From NCBI GenBank assembly GCA_964511625.1, contig CAZEJG010000010.1, forward strand, positions 62,001-126,000: a stretch of DNA of 64,000 bases, in the 5' to 3' direction. Made by a program: the position numbers and the translations under genes. Source of the DNA: Pseudohoeflea sp964511625. GTDB lineage: Bacteria > Pseudomonadota > Alphaproteobacteria > Rhizobiales > Rhizobiaceae. This document shows, piece by piece, positions 7,851 to 16,190 of the stretch; within the stretch, counting starts at the first letter, position 1; each line of letters opens with the position of its first letter. A model generated the notes under the pieces. That model worked only from the letters and a program-made list of their open reading frames with translations, did no database searches and was not told the origin of the DNA.

Positions 7851-9377
7851 ATGAATTTACTGGTCGAAATGCGGGGGATCGAGAAACGTTTTCCGGGGGT
7901 TCATGCCCTGAAGAACGTGCGTTTCGACCTGCATGCGGGCGAGGTCCACGCCCTGATGGGAGAGAACGGCGCCGGCAAGTCCACGCTGATGAAGATCCTG
8001 TCGGGCAACTACAGGCGCGACGGCGGCGAGATCCTCGTCGAGGGCAAGCCGGTCGATCCCGACAGCCCGCGCGCGGCCACCGATCTCGGCATCGGCATCA
8101 TCCATCAGGAACTCTCCCTGATGAACGATCTGACGGCTGCGCAAAACGTCTTTATCGGCCGCGAGCCGCGCAAATCCTTCGGTCGCCTCGATGAACGGGC
8201 GCTCAACGCCGCGGCCGCCGAGATCTTCCGCTCGATGAACCTTAAGCTCGACCCGAAGGTCAACGTCGGCTCGCTCACCATCGCGAAGCAGCAGATGGTC
8301 GAAATCGCCAAGGCGCTGTCCTACAAGTCCCGCGTCCTCATCATGGACGAGCCGACGGCTGCGCTCAACGACGCAGAGATCGCCGAACTCTTCGTCATCA
8401 TCCGCAAGCTCAAGAGCGAAGGCGTCGGCATCATCTACATCAGCCACAAGATGGACGAGATCAAGCGCATCGCCGACCGCGTGACGGTCATGCGCGACGG
8501 CGAATATGTCGATACGGTCGAGGCGGCAAGCACCCCCCTCTCCCGCATCATTTCGATGATGGTCGGCCGCGAGGTCACCGAAAAGCCGATCGACGTTCCC
8601 GATACGAACGGAAACGAGATTGCGCTGGAAGTGAAGGGGCTGAGCCGCGGCCGCGAGATCCGCGACGTCTCCTTCACCGTTCGCAGAGGCGAAATTCTCG
8701 GCTTTGCCGGACTGATGGGCGCCGGCCGCACCGAGGTCGCCCGCGCCGTCTTCGGTGCCGATCCGCGCGACGCGGGTGACATCCTCGTCCACGGCAAACC
8801 GGTCACGATCGGCAAGCCGAGCGACGCGGTGCGTGCCGGCATCGGCTATCTGTCGGAGGATCGCAAGCGCTTCGGCCTTGCAACCGGCATGGATGTCCGC
8901 GCCAACATCGCGCTCGCCAGCCTCGACCGTTTCACCTCCAGAGCCGGCGTTCTCAACGAGAGCGCCATGCGCGAAACGGCGGAAAACTATATCGATCAGC
9001 TCGGCATCCGCACGCCGTCGGACCGCCAGGAAGTCCGGCTTTTGTCCGGCGGCAACCAGCAGAAGGTGGTCGTCGCCAAATGGCTGCTCCGCGACTGCGA
9101 TATCCTCTTCTTCGATGAGCCGACGCGCGGCATCGACGTCGGCGCCAAATCGGAAATCTACAAGCTACTTGAAGAGCTTGCGTCCCAGGGCCGGGCCATC
9201 GTGGTCATTTCCTCTGAACTGCCGGAGATCATGCGGCTGAGCCACCGCATCGCCGTGATGTGCGAGGGGCGGCTGACCGGCATCCTGCCCGGCGGCGCCG
9301 AAACCACACAGGAACAGATCATGGAACTGGCCACCCGTCGCGAAGCCGCGATGGCGCCAGTGGGAGAAGTTGCATGA
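7851..9377 (+). CDS. Ribose-type sugar ABC transporter ATP-binding protein (two ABC domains)
   Basis: This 508-residue ATPase is of the RbsA/XylG/MglA (CUT2) class. The first domain has Walker A GENGAGKST (about residues 39-47) and Walker B VLIMDEPTAAL. The second has the usual degenerate P-loop region GLMGAGRTE, a signature LSGGNQQKVVVAKWL and FFDEPTRGIDVG. The ATG at 7851 gives the standard N-terminus (MNLLVEMRGIEKRF); the frame extends slightly upstream from a TTG at 7833. It is followed by its permease with a 4-bp ATGA overlap. The importer probably takes up L-fucose or a related sugar, inferred from the catabolic enzymes on both sides. Confidence 0.92.
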   Translation: MNLLVEMRGIEKRFPGVHALKNVRFDLHAGEVHALMGENGAGKSTLMKILSGNYRRDGGEILVEGKPVDPDSPRAATDLGIGIIHQELSLMNDLTAAQNVFIGREPRKSFGRLDERALNAAAAEIFRSMNLKLDPKVNVGSLTIAKQQMVEIAKALSYKSRVLIMDEPTAALNDAEIAELFVIIRKLKSEGVGIIYISHKMDEIKRIADRVTVMRDGEYVDTVEAASTPLSRIISMMVGREVTEKPIDVPDTNGNEIALEVKGLSRGREIRDVSFTVRRGEILGFAGLMGAGRTEVARAVFGADPRDAGDILVHGKPVTIGKPSDAVRAGIGYLSEDRKRFGLATGMDVRANIALASLDRFTSRAGVLNESAMRETAENYIDQLGIRTPSDRQEVRLLSGGNQQKVVVAKWLLRDCDILFFDEPTRGIDVGAKSEIYKLLEELASQGRAIVVISSELPEIMRLSHRIAVMCEGRLTGILPGGAETTQEQIMELATRREAAMAPVGEVA

Positions 9378-10378
9378 GCCAGACGATGGAAGCCGCCCGC
9401 CCGGGCGAAAAGCGCAAACTGATCGGCGGCGGGGCGCAGCAACGGCTCCTGGCCTTCGCCAGCCTTATCGTGCTGCTGATCGTCTTCTCGGTCGCCTCGC
9501 CGAACTTCATGCAGACATCCAACATGATCGCCATCCTGCAGGCGACGTCCGTCAACGGTGTTCTGGCGGTGGCAGCCACCCTCGTCATCATCACCGGTGG
9601 CATCGACCTGTCGGTCGGCACCATGATGACCTTCACCGCCGTGATGACGGGCGTGGTGCTGACCTATCTGGGCATGCCGCTTCCCTTGGGCGTCGTCACC
9701 GCGATCGCCACCGGCGCCTTCTGCGGCTTCTGCTCGGGGACCTTCATCGCGAAGATGAAGATCCCGCCCTTCATCGCCACACTCGGCATGATGCTGATCC
9801 TCAAGGGCCTGTCGCTCGTCATCTCCGGCACCCGTCCGATCTATTTCAACGACACGCCGGGTTTCGACCTGATTTCGCGCGGCTCGCTGATCGGCGAGAT
9901 CATTCCGGCCCTGCCGATCCCGAACGGCGTTCTTATTCTCTTCATCGTCGCGATCGTCGCCTCCTACGTGCTCTCGAACACGGTTCTAGGCCGCTACACA
10001 TTCGCGCTCGGCTCCAACGAGGAGGCGGTGCGTTTGTCGGGGGTGGACACGGACCGCTGGAAGATGGCGGTCTACGCGCTCGCCGGGGGCATCGTCGGTA
10101 TCGGTGGCCTCCTCATGGCCTCGCGCCTGAACTCCGCGCAGCCGGCACTCGGCCTCGGCTACGAACTCGAGGCGATCGCCGCGGTCGTCATCGGCGGCAC
10201 ATCGCTGTCCGGCGGTCGCGGAACAATTCTCGGCACGCTGATCGGCGCGCTCATCATGGCCGTTCTGACGAACGGGTTGCGCGTGTTGTCGGTCGCCCAG
10301 GAATGGCAGACGGTGGTCACCGGTGTGATCATCATTCTTGCCGTCTATGCGGACATGCTCCGCAGAAGGAAGGTCTGA
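9374..10378 (+). CDS. Ribose-type sugar ABC transporter permease
   Basis: This 334-residue inner-membrane protein is of the RbsC family (BPD_transp_2) with about 8-10 hydrophobic segments, beginning with LLAFASLIVLLIVFSVASP (about residues 20-38). It has the family motif GGIDLSVG (about residues 75-82) and the conserved cytoplasmic loop ALGSNEEAVRLSGVD, which contacts the ATPase. A second signature, GGTSLSGGRGTILGTLIGA, lies near the C-terminus. ATG 9374 overlaps the ATPase stop codon by 4 bp, so translation is coupled. It forms the channel of the proposed fucose importer. Confidence 0.92.
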   Translation: MSQTMEAARPGEKRKLIGGGAQQRLLAFASLIVLLIVFSVASPNFMQTSNMIAILQATSVNGVLAVAATLVIITGGIDLSVGTMMTFTAVMTGVVLTYLGMPLPLGVVTAIATGAFCGFCSGTFIAKMKIPPFIATLGMMLILKGLSLVISGTRPIYFNDTPGFDLISRGSLIGEIIPALPIPNGVLILFIVAIVASYVLSNTVLGRYTFALGSNEEAVRLSGVDTDRWKMAVYALAGGIVGIGGLLMASRLNSAQPALGLGYELEAIAAVVIGGTSLSGGRGTILGTLIGALIMAVLTNGLRVLSVAQEWQTVVTGVIIILAVYADMLRRRKV

Positions 10379-10468
10379 CCCGGAGGACAGACTGGATCAC
10401 GCCCGTCCGGGGCGGCGCCCGGAACGGAACAAGAAGTCACGTAGAACAACAACCGAGGAGGAACCACC

Positions 10469-11413
10469 ATGTTGTCACGTCGTACGCTCATTGGCGCCAT
10501 CAGCGCTCTGGGCCTGCTCGCGGCCTCGCCCGCGGCACAGGCCGAAGACATGTTCATCCCGCTGATCTCCAAGGGATTTCAGCACCAGTTCTGGCAGGCG
10601 GTGAAAGCCGGTGCAGATCAGGCCGCCGAGGAATTCGGCGTCAAGGTCACATTCGAAGGTCCCGATAACGAAACCATGGTCGACAAGCAGATCGACATGC
10701 TAGCCGCCGCACTCGCCAACAAGCCGAACGCCATCGGCTTCGCGGCGCTCGACAGCCAGGCGGCGATCCCGCTGCTCAGGCAGGCCCAGGAAGCCGGCAT
10801 TCCGGTCGTCGCCTTCGACTCCGGTGTCGACAGTGACATCCCGGTCACAACGGCGACCACCGACAACCTCGCCGCAGCCGGCCTCGCCGCCGACAAGATG
10901 GCCGAGATGATCGGCGGAAGTGGAAAGGTCGCGGTCGTGGCCCACGACCAGACCAGCCGCACCGGTATTGACCGCCGTGACGGCTTCCTCAACACGATGA
11001 AGGAAAAGTATCCCGACATCGAAGTGGTATCCGTCCAGTACGGTGACGGCGACCAGTTAAAGTCGACTGAGGTGGCAAAGGCGATCATGACCGCCAATCC
11101 CGACCTCAAAGGCATCTTCGGCACCAATGAAGGCTCGGCCATCGGCGTGGTGAACGCCGTGCGCGAGACCGGCACCAAGGATCTCGTCGTGATCGGTTAC
11201 GACTCCGGCACCGCACAGAAGCAAGCGATCATGGACGGCACCATGGCCGGCGCGATCACCCAGAACCCGGTGGGCATCGGCTACGAAACCGTGAAGGCCG
11301 CTGTCGCAGCCATCAAGGGCGAGGAACTGCCGAAGGTCATCGACACCGGCTTCTACTGGTACGACAAGTCGAACATCGACGACCCGAAGATCGCCGCCGT
11401 TCTTTACGATTGA
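10469..11413 (+). CDS. Ribose-type sugar ABC transporter periplasmic binding protein
   Basis: This 314-residue protein is of the RbsB family (Peripla_BP_4). A signal peptide spans residues 1-25 (TLIGAISALGLLAASPAAQA), probably cleaved after AQA. The mature domain shows the pattern of CUT2 binding proteins: FQHQFWQAVKAGADQAAEEF, ALDSQAAIPLLRQAQEAGIPVVAFDS, and FGTNEGSAIGVVNA. It lies 90 bp after the permease and has a good AGGAGG upstream of its ATG. A strong stem-loop plus T-run follows the stop. High expression relative to the permease genes would be expected. Sugar specificity is inferred from the cluster. Confidence 0.92.
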   Translation: MLSRRTLIGAISALGLLAASPAAQAEDMFIPLISKGFQHQFWQAVKAGADQAAEEFGVKVTFEGPDNETMVDKQIDMLAAALANKPNAIGFAALDSQAAIPLLRQAQEAGIPVVAFDSGVDSDIPVTTATTDNLAAAGLAADKMAEMIGGSGKVAVVAHDQTSRTGIDRRDGFLNTMKEKYPDIEVVSVQYGDGDQLKSTEVAKAIMTANPDLKGIFGTNEGSAIGVVNAVRETGTKDLVVIGYDSGTAQKQAIMDGTMAGAITQNPVGIGYETVKAAVAAIKGEELPKVIDTGFYWYDKSNIDDPKIAAVLYD

Positions 11414-11430
11414 TCGGAAAATAGGCTACG

Positions 11431-11472
11431 AGCGGCTCCGGGCACCGTCCCGGGGCCGCTCTTTCGTTTTTT
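11431..11472 (+). terminator. Rho-independent terminator after the sugar-binding protein gene
   Basis: AGCGGC and CCGGG pair with CCCGG and GCCGCT around a CACCGT loop (11431-11460), followed by CTTTCGTTTTTT. It lies between the binding-protein gene and the FAH hydrolase gene, which are codirectional. It may therefore act as an attenuator or a partial terminator rather than the operon end. Confidence 0.8.
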
Positions 11473-11489
11473 AGAAGACAGGAACACCG

Positions 11490-12347
11490 ATGAAACTTCT
11501 CCGATACGGACCCGCAGGCCAGGAACAGCCCGGCCTTCTCGACAAGGACGGCCGCGTCCGCAATCTCGCCGGTATCGTCGACGATATCGCCGGCGCGGCG
11601 CTCTCGCCGGAATCGCTCGCAAAGATAGCCGCACTCGACGCAAGCACCCTGCCCCTGGTGGACGGCACGCCGCAGCAGGATCTGCGCCTCGGCCCCTGCG
11701 TCGGTTCGATCGGCAAGTTCATCTGCATCGGCCTCAACTATGCCGACCACGCCGCCGAATCCGGCGCCGCGGTCCCGCCCGAACCGGTCGTGTTCAACAA
11801 GTGGACCTCGGCCGTCGTCGGCCCGGACGACGACGTCCAGATCCCGCGCGGCTCCAAGAAGACCGACTGGGAAGTCGAACTCGGCGTCGTCATCGGCACC
11901 GGCGGCGCCTATATCGACGAAGCCGACGCCATGAGCCACGTCGCCGGTTTCTGCGTCATCAACGATGTCTCCGAACGCGAATTCCAGATCGAGCGCTCGG
12001 GCACGTGGGACAAGGGCAAGGGCTGCGACACCTTCGGCCCGACCGGCCCCTGGCTCGTCACCCCGGACGAAGTCGGCGACTTCAACAATCTCGCCATGTG
12101 GCTCGAGGTCGACGGCAAGCGCTACCAGGACGGCTCCAGCTCCACCATGGTCTACAAGGTGCCGTTCCTGATTTCCTATCTCAGCCGTTTCATGAGCCTG
12201 CAGCCGGGCGACGTGATTTCGACCGGCACGCCTCCGGGCGTCGGCATGGGCCAGAAGCCCCCGGTCTATCTCAAGGGAGGCGAAGTCATGCGCCTCGGCA
12301 TCGAGAAACTCGGTGAACAGCGCCAGAAGGTGCTGCCGGCGGCCTGA
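11490..12347 (+). CDS. Fumarylacetoacetate hydrolase family protein, probable 2,4-diketo-3-deoxy-L-fuconate hydrolase
   Basis: This is a 285-residue metal-dependent C-C hydrolase. It has an N-terminal cap of ~65 residues, then the FAH domain with GLNYADHAAESG, the acidic metal ligands in DWEVELGVVIG and a following Asp in INDVSERE, and the loop STGTPPGVGMG. The length and the WEVELGVVIG context match the LRA6/ureidoglycolate-lyase-like branch. It would split the diketo acid formed by the SDR into pyruvate and L-lactate, completing the pathway without phosphorylation. AGGA precedes the ATG. The gene starts 18 bp beyond a terminator, so its expression may depend on read-through. Confidence 0.83.
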   Translation: MKLLRYGPAGQEQPGLLDKDGRVRNLAGIVDDIAGAALSPESLAKIAALDASTLPLVDGTPQQDLRLGPCVGSIGKFICIGLNYADHAAESGAAVPPEPVVFNKWTSAVVGPDDDVQIPRGSKKTDWEVELGVVIGTGGAYIDEADAMSHVAGFCVINDVSEREFQIERSGTWDKGKGCDTFGPTGPWLVTPDEVGDFNNLAMWLEVDGKRYQDGSSSTMVYKVPFLISYLSRFMSLQPGDVISTGTPPGVGMGQKPPVYLKGGEVMRLGIEKLGEQRQKVLPAA

Positions 12348-12400
12348 CGAAACCTGACATGTCGGCGCCGCGCGCCGGTCTGACGGGGTGAGAAACCTTG

Positions 12401-13249
12401 TCAGGACTGGGCGCGCGGCGGTTTCATGCTGAAGACCGCGCGGAACAGTGCTTTCGGCGACCGGCTCGCCAGCGCGTCCCGCACGATCCCATACCATTCC
12501 CGGAACAGCACCACGATCGGATTGTTCGATCGCGACTCCACCGCCTTGAGGCCGAACGCCAGCGGCTCGTCTTCGGGCGCCTCGGCAAATGTCCCGAACA
12601 TGCGGTCGAAGACGATCAGAACGCCGCCGAAATTCCTGTCGAGGCAGGAATCGTTGGAGGCGTGGTGGACGTGGTGATGCTTCGGCGTGTTGAGCACATA
12701 TTCCAGCGGACCCAGATCCCGGGCGCGGGCCGGATGCAGGAAGAGCTGGTAGATCAGCCCCAGCGCCAGCATCGCGTAGACGACCAGCGGCGAGAAGCCG
12801 ATGAGCACGAGCGGTGCGTAGAACAGGAAGCCGCCCGTCAGATGCCCGCCGACGCCCAGCCGGACGGCCGCCGTGAGATTGAGCCGTGTCGGCGAATGGT
12901 GGACGCTGTGGCTGGCCCAGAGCAACCGGATCTTGTGCATTGCGAAGTGGTGCCAGTAGTAGCAGAAGTCGGTCAGCACGAAGGCCGTGACGAGCGCCCA
13001 GGGCGCCTTATCGGGGATATCGAAGAGTGCGAACTGGTGAAGCCAGATAAGCGGCAAGGCTGTCACGCCGGCGGACAAGGCGCCGAGCGTCTTGTTGATC
13101 ACGGCTATCGAGAGCGAGGCGGCCGTTTCCCCCAGATCGTGGGTATCGTCGTCCTGCAGCCAGCCGGCGATGAACTCCACCAGCATCGCCGTCAGTGCGA
13201 CGGCGGCGATCGGCAAGGGATTGGCGAAGAAGTTCATCAATACTTCCAT
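12401..13249 (-). CDS. Sterol desaturase / fatty acid hydroxylase family membrane protein
   Basis: This 282-residue integral membrane di-iron enzyme has several hydrophobic helices and the histidine clusters HHFAMHK, SHSVHHS and HHHVHHA (HxxxH and HxxHH type ligands). The family hydroxylates or desaturates sterols, carotenoids, sphingoid bases or alkyl-lipids, so the substrate cannot be named. ATG 13249 is chosen because GGAG lies 7 bases upstream; it begins 4 bp after the stop of the small Cys-rich secreted protein gene, so the two are cotranscribed. A second ATG at 13237 is possible. It is convergent with the FAH gene. Confidence 0.85.
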   Translation of the reverse strand: MEVLMNFFANPLPIAAVALTAMLVEFIAGWLQDDDTHDLGETAASLSIAVINKTLGALSAGVTALPLIWLHQFALFDIPDKAPWALVTAFVLTDFCYYWHHFAMHKIRLLWASHSVHHSPTRLNLTAAVRLGVGGHLTGGFLFYAPLVLIGFSPLVVYAMLALGLIYQLFLHPARARDLGPLEYVLNTPKHHHVHHASNDSCLDRNFGGVLIVFDRMFGTFAEAPEDEPLAFGLKAVESRSNNPIVVLFREWYGIVRDALASRSPKALFRAVFSMKPPRAQS

Positions 13250-13253
13250 TGCT

Positions 13254-13523
13254 TCACTCCGGCGCGTTGGTCGACATTTGCGCCGCCTTGTCGCGATAGG
13301 GCTCGGCGGCCGCCTTGCATCCGGCAGAAACCTTGTCTTCCTGTCTCGACAGGCAGGCGAGAATCCGCCCCTCTCCCACCGCAACCCCTTTGCACAGGGT
13401 CTGGATATCGGCGTCGCAGGCGCGTTTGATCTTCAACAGATCGAAATAGCTCGGTTCGGAGGCGGCGGCCTCTGCCGACCAGAGGGCGGCGGCGCAACAG
13501 GTTGCCGCGAAAAGAAATTTCAT
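13254..13523 (-). CDS. Small secreted cysteine-rich repeat protein (GLG1/ESL-1-like repeat)
   Basis: This is an 89-residue exported protein. Residues 1-20 (MKFLFAATCCAAALWSAEAA) form a signal peptide. The mature part has four cysteines spaced as in one GLG1-type cysteine-rich repeat (ACDADIQTLC, ACLSRQEDKV, AGCK), so two disulphides are likely in the periplasm. ATG 13523 has GGAG 8 bases upstream; the frame extends farther up without a ribosome site. It is coupled to the sterol-desaturase-type gene (4-bp gap). Such repeats are common in small hypothetical proteins of Hyphomicrobiales; their function is not known. Confidence 0.72.
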   Translation of the reverse strand: MKFLFAATCCAAALWSAEAAASEPSYFDLLKIKRACDADIQTLCKGVAVGEGRILACLSRQEDKVSAGCKAAAEPYRDKAAQMSTNAPE

Positions 13524-13613
13524 GGGTTCTGCTCCGGAAAGGGTCAGCGCGGTCCGGCGATGCGGAAGGGGAAACATCGCCGGACCATCCGGTTCGCCGG
13601 GGCGGGCGAGCCG

Positions 13614-13922
13614 TTAGCGGGCGATGGTGGAATTCCGCCGGACCTGGCCGCCATAGGGTCCGGTCACGACCGACGAGCGATTGCAGGCCTGGGTCACCGG
13701 ATCGCAGGCCGTCTGGCTGTTGCGGGTCACAGTCTGACCGTAGGCGTTGGTATAGGTGCCGGAAGACGAGCAGTTGTAACCGCTGCACCCGCCGCTGCCC
13801 GAGGCGTGAATGGAGCCGCCATAGGGGCCGGTGGTGCTCGCATTGCGGGTCCAGGCATTGGCATCGGCCGCGGTGGCGAGAGACAGCATACCGATCGAGG
13901 CGGCGAGGATGAGGCTCTTCAT
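13614..13922 (-). CDS. Small secreted protein with TGPYGG repeats, function unknown
   Basis: This 102-residue protein has a clear signal peptide (MKSLILAASIGMLSLATAADANA). The mature ~79 residues are Gly/Ser/Thr/Asn-rich with a duplicated motif, TTGPYGGSIHASGSGG and VTGPYGGQVRRNS, and four cysteines (GCSGYNC, ACDPVTQAC). Between them is the spacer GTYTNAYGQTVTRNSQ. The composition resembles secreted or surface proteins rather than an enzyme. The codon-start region has a GGAG about 8 bases before the ATG. It lies 90 bp upstream of the Cys-rich protein gene on the same strand. No family function can be assigned. Confidence 0.68.
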   Translation of the reverse strand: MKSLILAASIGMLSLATAADANAWTRNASTTGPYGGSIHASGSGGCSGYNCSSSGTYTNAYGQTVTRNSQTACDPVTQACNRSSVVTGPYGGQVRRNSTIAR

Positions 13923-14107
13923 TGTTCTTCTCCAATGTTTCGTTTGACCGGTCGCCCGGTTTGACGAGATGGAGATTGCCGCGCCGATGTCGCCTGCTGA
14001 TCACCGAAACGGGCTATTTTGTAGAATGATTTCACCGGCGTGTAACGAAACGTAACAAAGCCCCTTCTCCCCTTGCGCAAAGAACGGCGCTGGACAAAGG
14101 ATGCCGG

Positions 14108-14824
14108 ATGAACACCACCGGCGTGAACATTGTCATGGTCGAGGACGATGCCGAGGTGCGTCGCCTCGTGGGCGCGCTTCTCGAGCGCGAGGGATTCGGC
14201 TTCCAGGCCGCCGCGAACGGCACGGAACTGGACGGAATACTGGCGAGCGGTGCCGTCGACCTCGTCGTTCTCGATCTGATGCTGCCGGGCGAGGACGGCC
14301 TGTCCATCTGCCGCCGCCTGCGCGCCGCCTCCGACATCCCCATATTGATGTTGACGGCGAAAAGCGACGAGATCGACCGGATCCTGGGCCTCGAACTGGG
14401 CGCGGACGACTATCTGCCCAAACCCTTCGCACCACGCGAACTTCTGGCCCGGCTACGCGCCATCCTGCGCCGAACCCGATCGCGAGCCGAACATCAACGC
14501 GAAGCCCGTTTCGTCGTCGACGCCTTCGTCGTCGATTTCGACACAAGGAGCGTCGAGACCACGGAGGGGACCGTCATCGCGCTCACCAGCGCCGAGTTCG
14601 ATCTCCTCGCCTGCTTCATCAAACGGCCGCGTCGGGTGCTCAGCCGCGAAACCATCCTCGACCACGTCCATGGCCGCAACGCAGATCCGTTCGACCGCTC
14701 GGTCGACATGCTGGTGTCGCGCCTGCGCCGGAAACTCGACCAGTACGGCGCCAGCCCGAACCTGATCACGACCGTGCGCAACAACGGCTACATGCTGACC
14801 GCGAAGAACCTTTCAGGGGCCTGA
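14108..14824 (+). CDS. OmpR/PhoB-family response regulator
   Basis: This 238-residue regulator has a receiver domain (residues ~5-118) with the acidic pocket VEDD, phospho-acceptor Asp in LVVLDLMLPGEDG (about residue 57) and the conserved Lys in MLTAKSDE. A C-terminal winged-helix domain follows (about 135-232, SAEFDLLACFIKRPRRVLSR, then RSVDMLVSRLRRKL). It overlaps its cognate kinase gene by one base (TGATG). Target genes are unknown; the upstream secreted-protein genes read the other way from a shared 185-bp gap and are one possibility. It resembles OmpR/RstA-type regulators. Confidence 0.92.
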   Translation: MNTTGVNIVMVEDDAEVRRLVGALLEREGFGFQAAANGTELDGILASGAVDLVVLDLMLPGEDGLSICRRLRAASDIPILMLTAKSDEIDRILGLELGADDYLPKPFAPRELLARLRAILRRTRSRAEHQREARFVVDAFVVDFDTRSVETTEGTVIALTSAEFDLLACFIKRPRRVLSRETILDHVHGRNADPFDRSVDMLVSRLRRKLDQYGASPNLITTVRNNGYMLTAKNLSGA

Positions 14825-16161
14825 TGATGCGCCAGCCAACCCCGCGTATCGTGGCGATTTTCATGCTGGTGGGCATCATCCTCTGGATCGGCGCGCTGGC
14901 GATCGCCTACCGCGCCGGCCTCCGCAATCAGCCGCCGCCGCTCTCACCTCAGCGACTGGCGGCGATCGTCGAACTGGCGGAAACGACGGATGAGGACAGC
15001 CGTGAAACGCTTCTGGTCGCATTCCGAACGAAGGGCATCGCTGTCTCCGAGGAGAGCGGCACGTTTTCCGGCGCGTCGGTGAGCGGCACCCTTCGCACTC
15101 TCGACCCGAAAGACTATGCGGCCGCAGTCGCGCCCAGACCGCTGTCGATCGCTGCACCGGAACCGCAGGGCCTGAGGCGGATCAGTGCGGGGTATTTTCT
15201 CTCCTATCCTCCGGTCACCATTTTTCGCGTCGGCCTGTCCGGAAACCGGATCCTGGAAATCACCGTGTCGGCCCTGCCCGCGAACGGCATACTCAACATG
15301 CCGCAAGGTTTCGGGGCGGGCCTCTTCGGTGCGATCCTCGCGCTCTTCGTCCTCGCCGGCGTCGTTCACGCCACGCGTTCGCTGGCCAAGATGGCGGAGG
15401 CGCTCGATCGCACCGATCTGTCGGGAACACCGGAGAAACTGCCGCCCTTCAAGGGATTGAGCCCCGAAGTGACGCGCCTTGTCGACGCCTATAACCGCCT
15501 GCAGGACCGTCTGCGCGTCCTGATGCAGAACCGCATGGCGCTGATCGGCGGCATTTCCCATGACGTTCGCACCTTCGCGACCCGGCTCAGGCTGCGGGTG
15601 GACGCGATCGCCGACGGGGACGAGAGGGAGCGCGCCGAACGCGACATCGACGACATGATCCGTCTCCTCGACGATGCGTTGATCGCCTCGCGCGCCGGAG
15701 CCGGGGAACTGGCGGAGGAACTGGTCGACGTCGCCGAGATCCTGTCGCAGGAATATGCCGCCCGGCGCGACGGCGGAAGCGATGTTACCCTCACGCTCGA
15801 CTGCGGCACGCCGTTGCATATGCTTGGCGACCGGCTGGCACTCCGCCGGATCGTCGCCAATCTCGTCGACAACGCTCTGAAATACGGCCACCGGGCGCGC
15901 CTGTCCGGCCGGATTGCCGGCACTCGCATCGAGATCGAGGTGGAAGACGACGGCCCTGGCATCCCGGATGAAGCGAGGGACGCCGTCATGGAACCGTTTT
16001 TCCGGCTTGAGGCCTCGCGCAGCCGTGACAGCGGCGGCGCCGGAATGGGGCTCGCGGTGGTCAATTCGCTGGTACAGGCGCAATCGGGCACGATCGATCT
16101 CCAAACACCCGAAAACGGCGGCAGCCGCCTTGTGGTGAGCTTTCCCGAATTCCGGATTTGA
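14824..16161 (+). CDS. Sensor histidine kinase (HAMP domain)
   Basis: This is a 445-residue inner-membrane kinase. Transmembrane segments lie near residues 10-30 (IVAIFMLVGIILWIGALAIA) and about 162-185, enclosing a ~130-residue periplasmic domain. HAMP follows, then the H-box ALIGGISHDVRTFATRLRLR, N-box IVANLVDNALKYG and G-boxes DDGPGIPDEARD and GGAGMGLAVV. The start ATG overlaps the response regulator stop (TGATG). The signal sensed is unknown. Upstream in-frame sequence back to 14101 is a shadow of the regulator gene. Confidence 0.92.
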   Translation: MMRQPTPRIVAIFMLVGIILWIGALAIAYRAGLRNQPPPLSPQRLAAIVELAETTDEDSRETLLVAFRTKGIAVSEESGTFSGASVSGTLRTLDPKDYAAAVAPRPLSIAAPEPQGLRRISAGYFLSYPPVTIFRVGLSGNRILEITVSALPANGILNMPQGFGAGLFGAILALFVLAGVVHATRSLAKMAEALDRTDLSGTPEKLPPFKGLSPEVTRLVDAYNRLQDRLRVLMQNRMALIGGISHDVRTFATRLRLRVDAIADGDERERAERDIDDMIRLLDDALIASRAGAGELAEELVDVAEILSQEYAARRDGGSDVTLTLDCGTPLHMLGDRLALRRIVANLVDNALKYGHRARLSGRIAGTRIEIEVEDDGPGIPDEARDAVMEPFFRLEASRSRDSGGAGMGLAVVNSLVQAQSGTIDLQTPENGGSRLVVSFPEFRI

Positions 16162-16190
16162 GCGCGAAGCGCGTTCCGCTCTGCCGTTTC

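Noticed and set aside
14101..14823. In-frame upstream extension of the histidine kinase, suggesting a fused regulator-kinase
   Set aside because: The extra part is a different frame of the response regulator gene, and the kinase has its own start overlapping the regulator stop.
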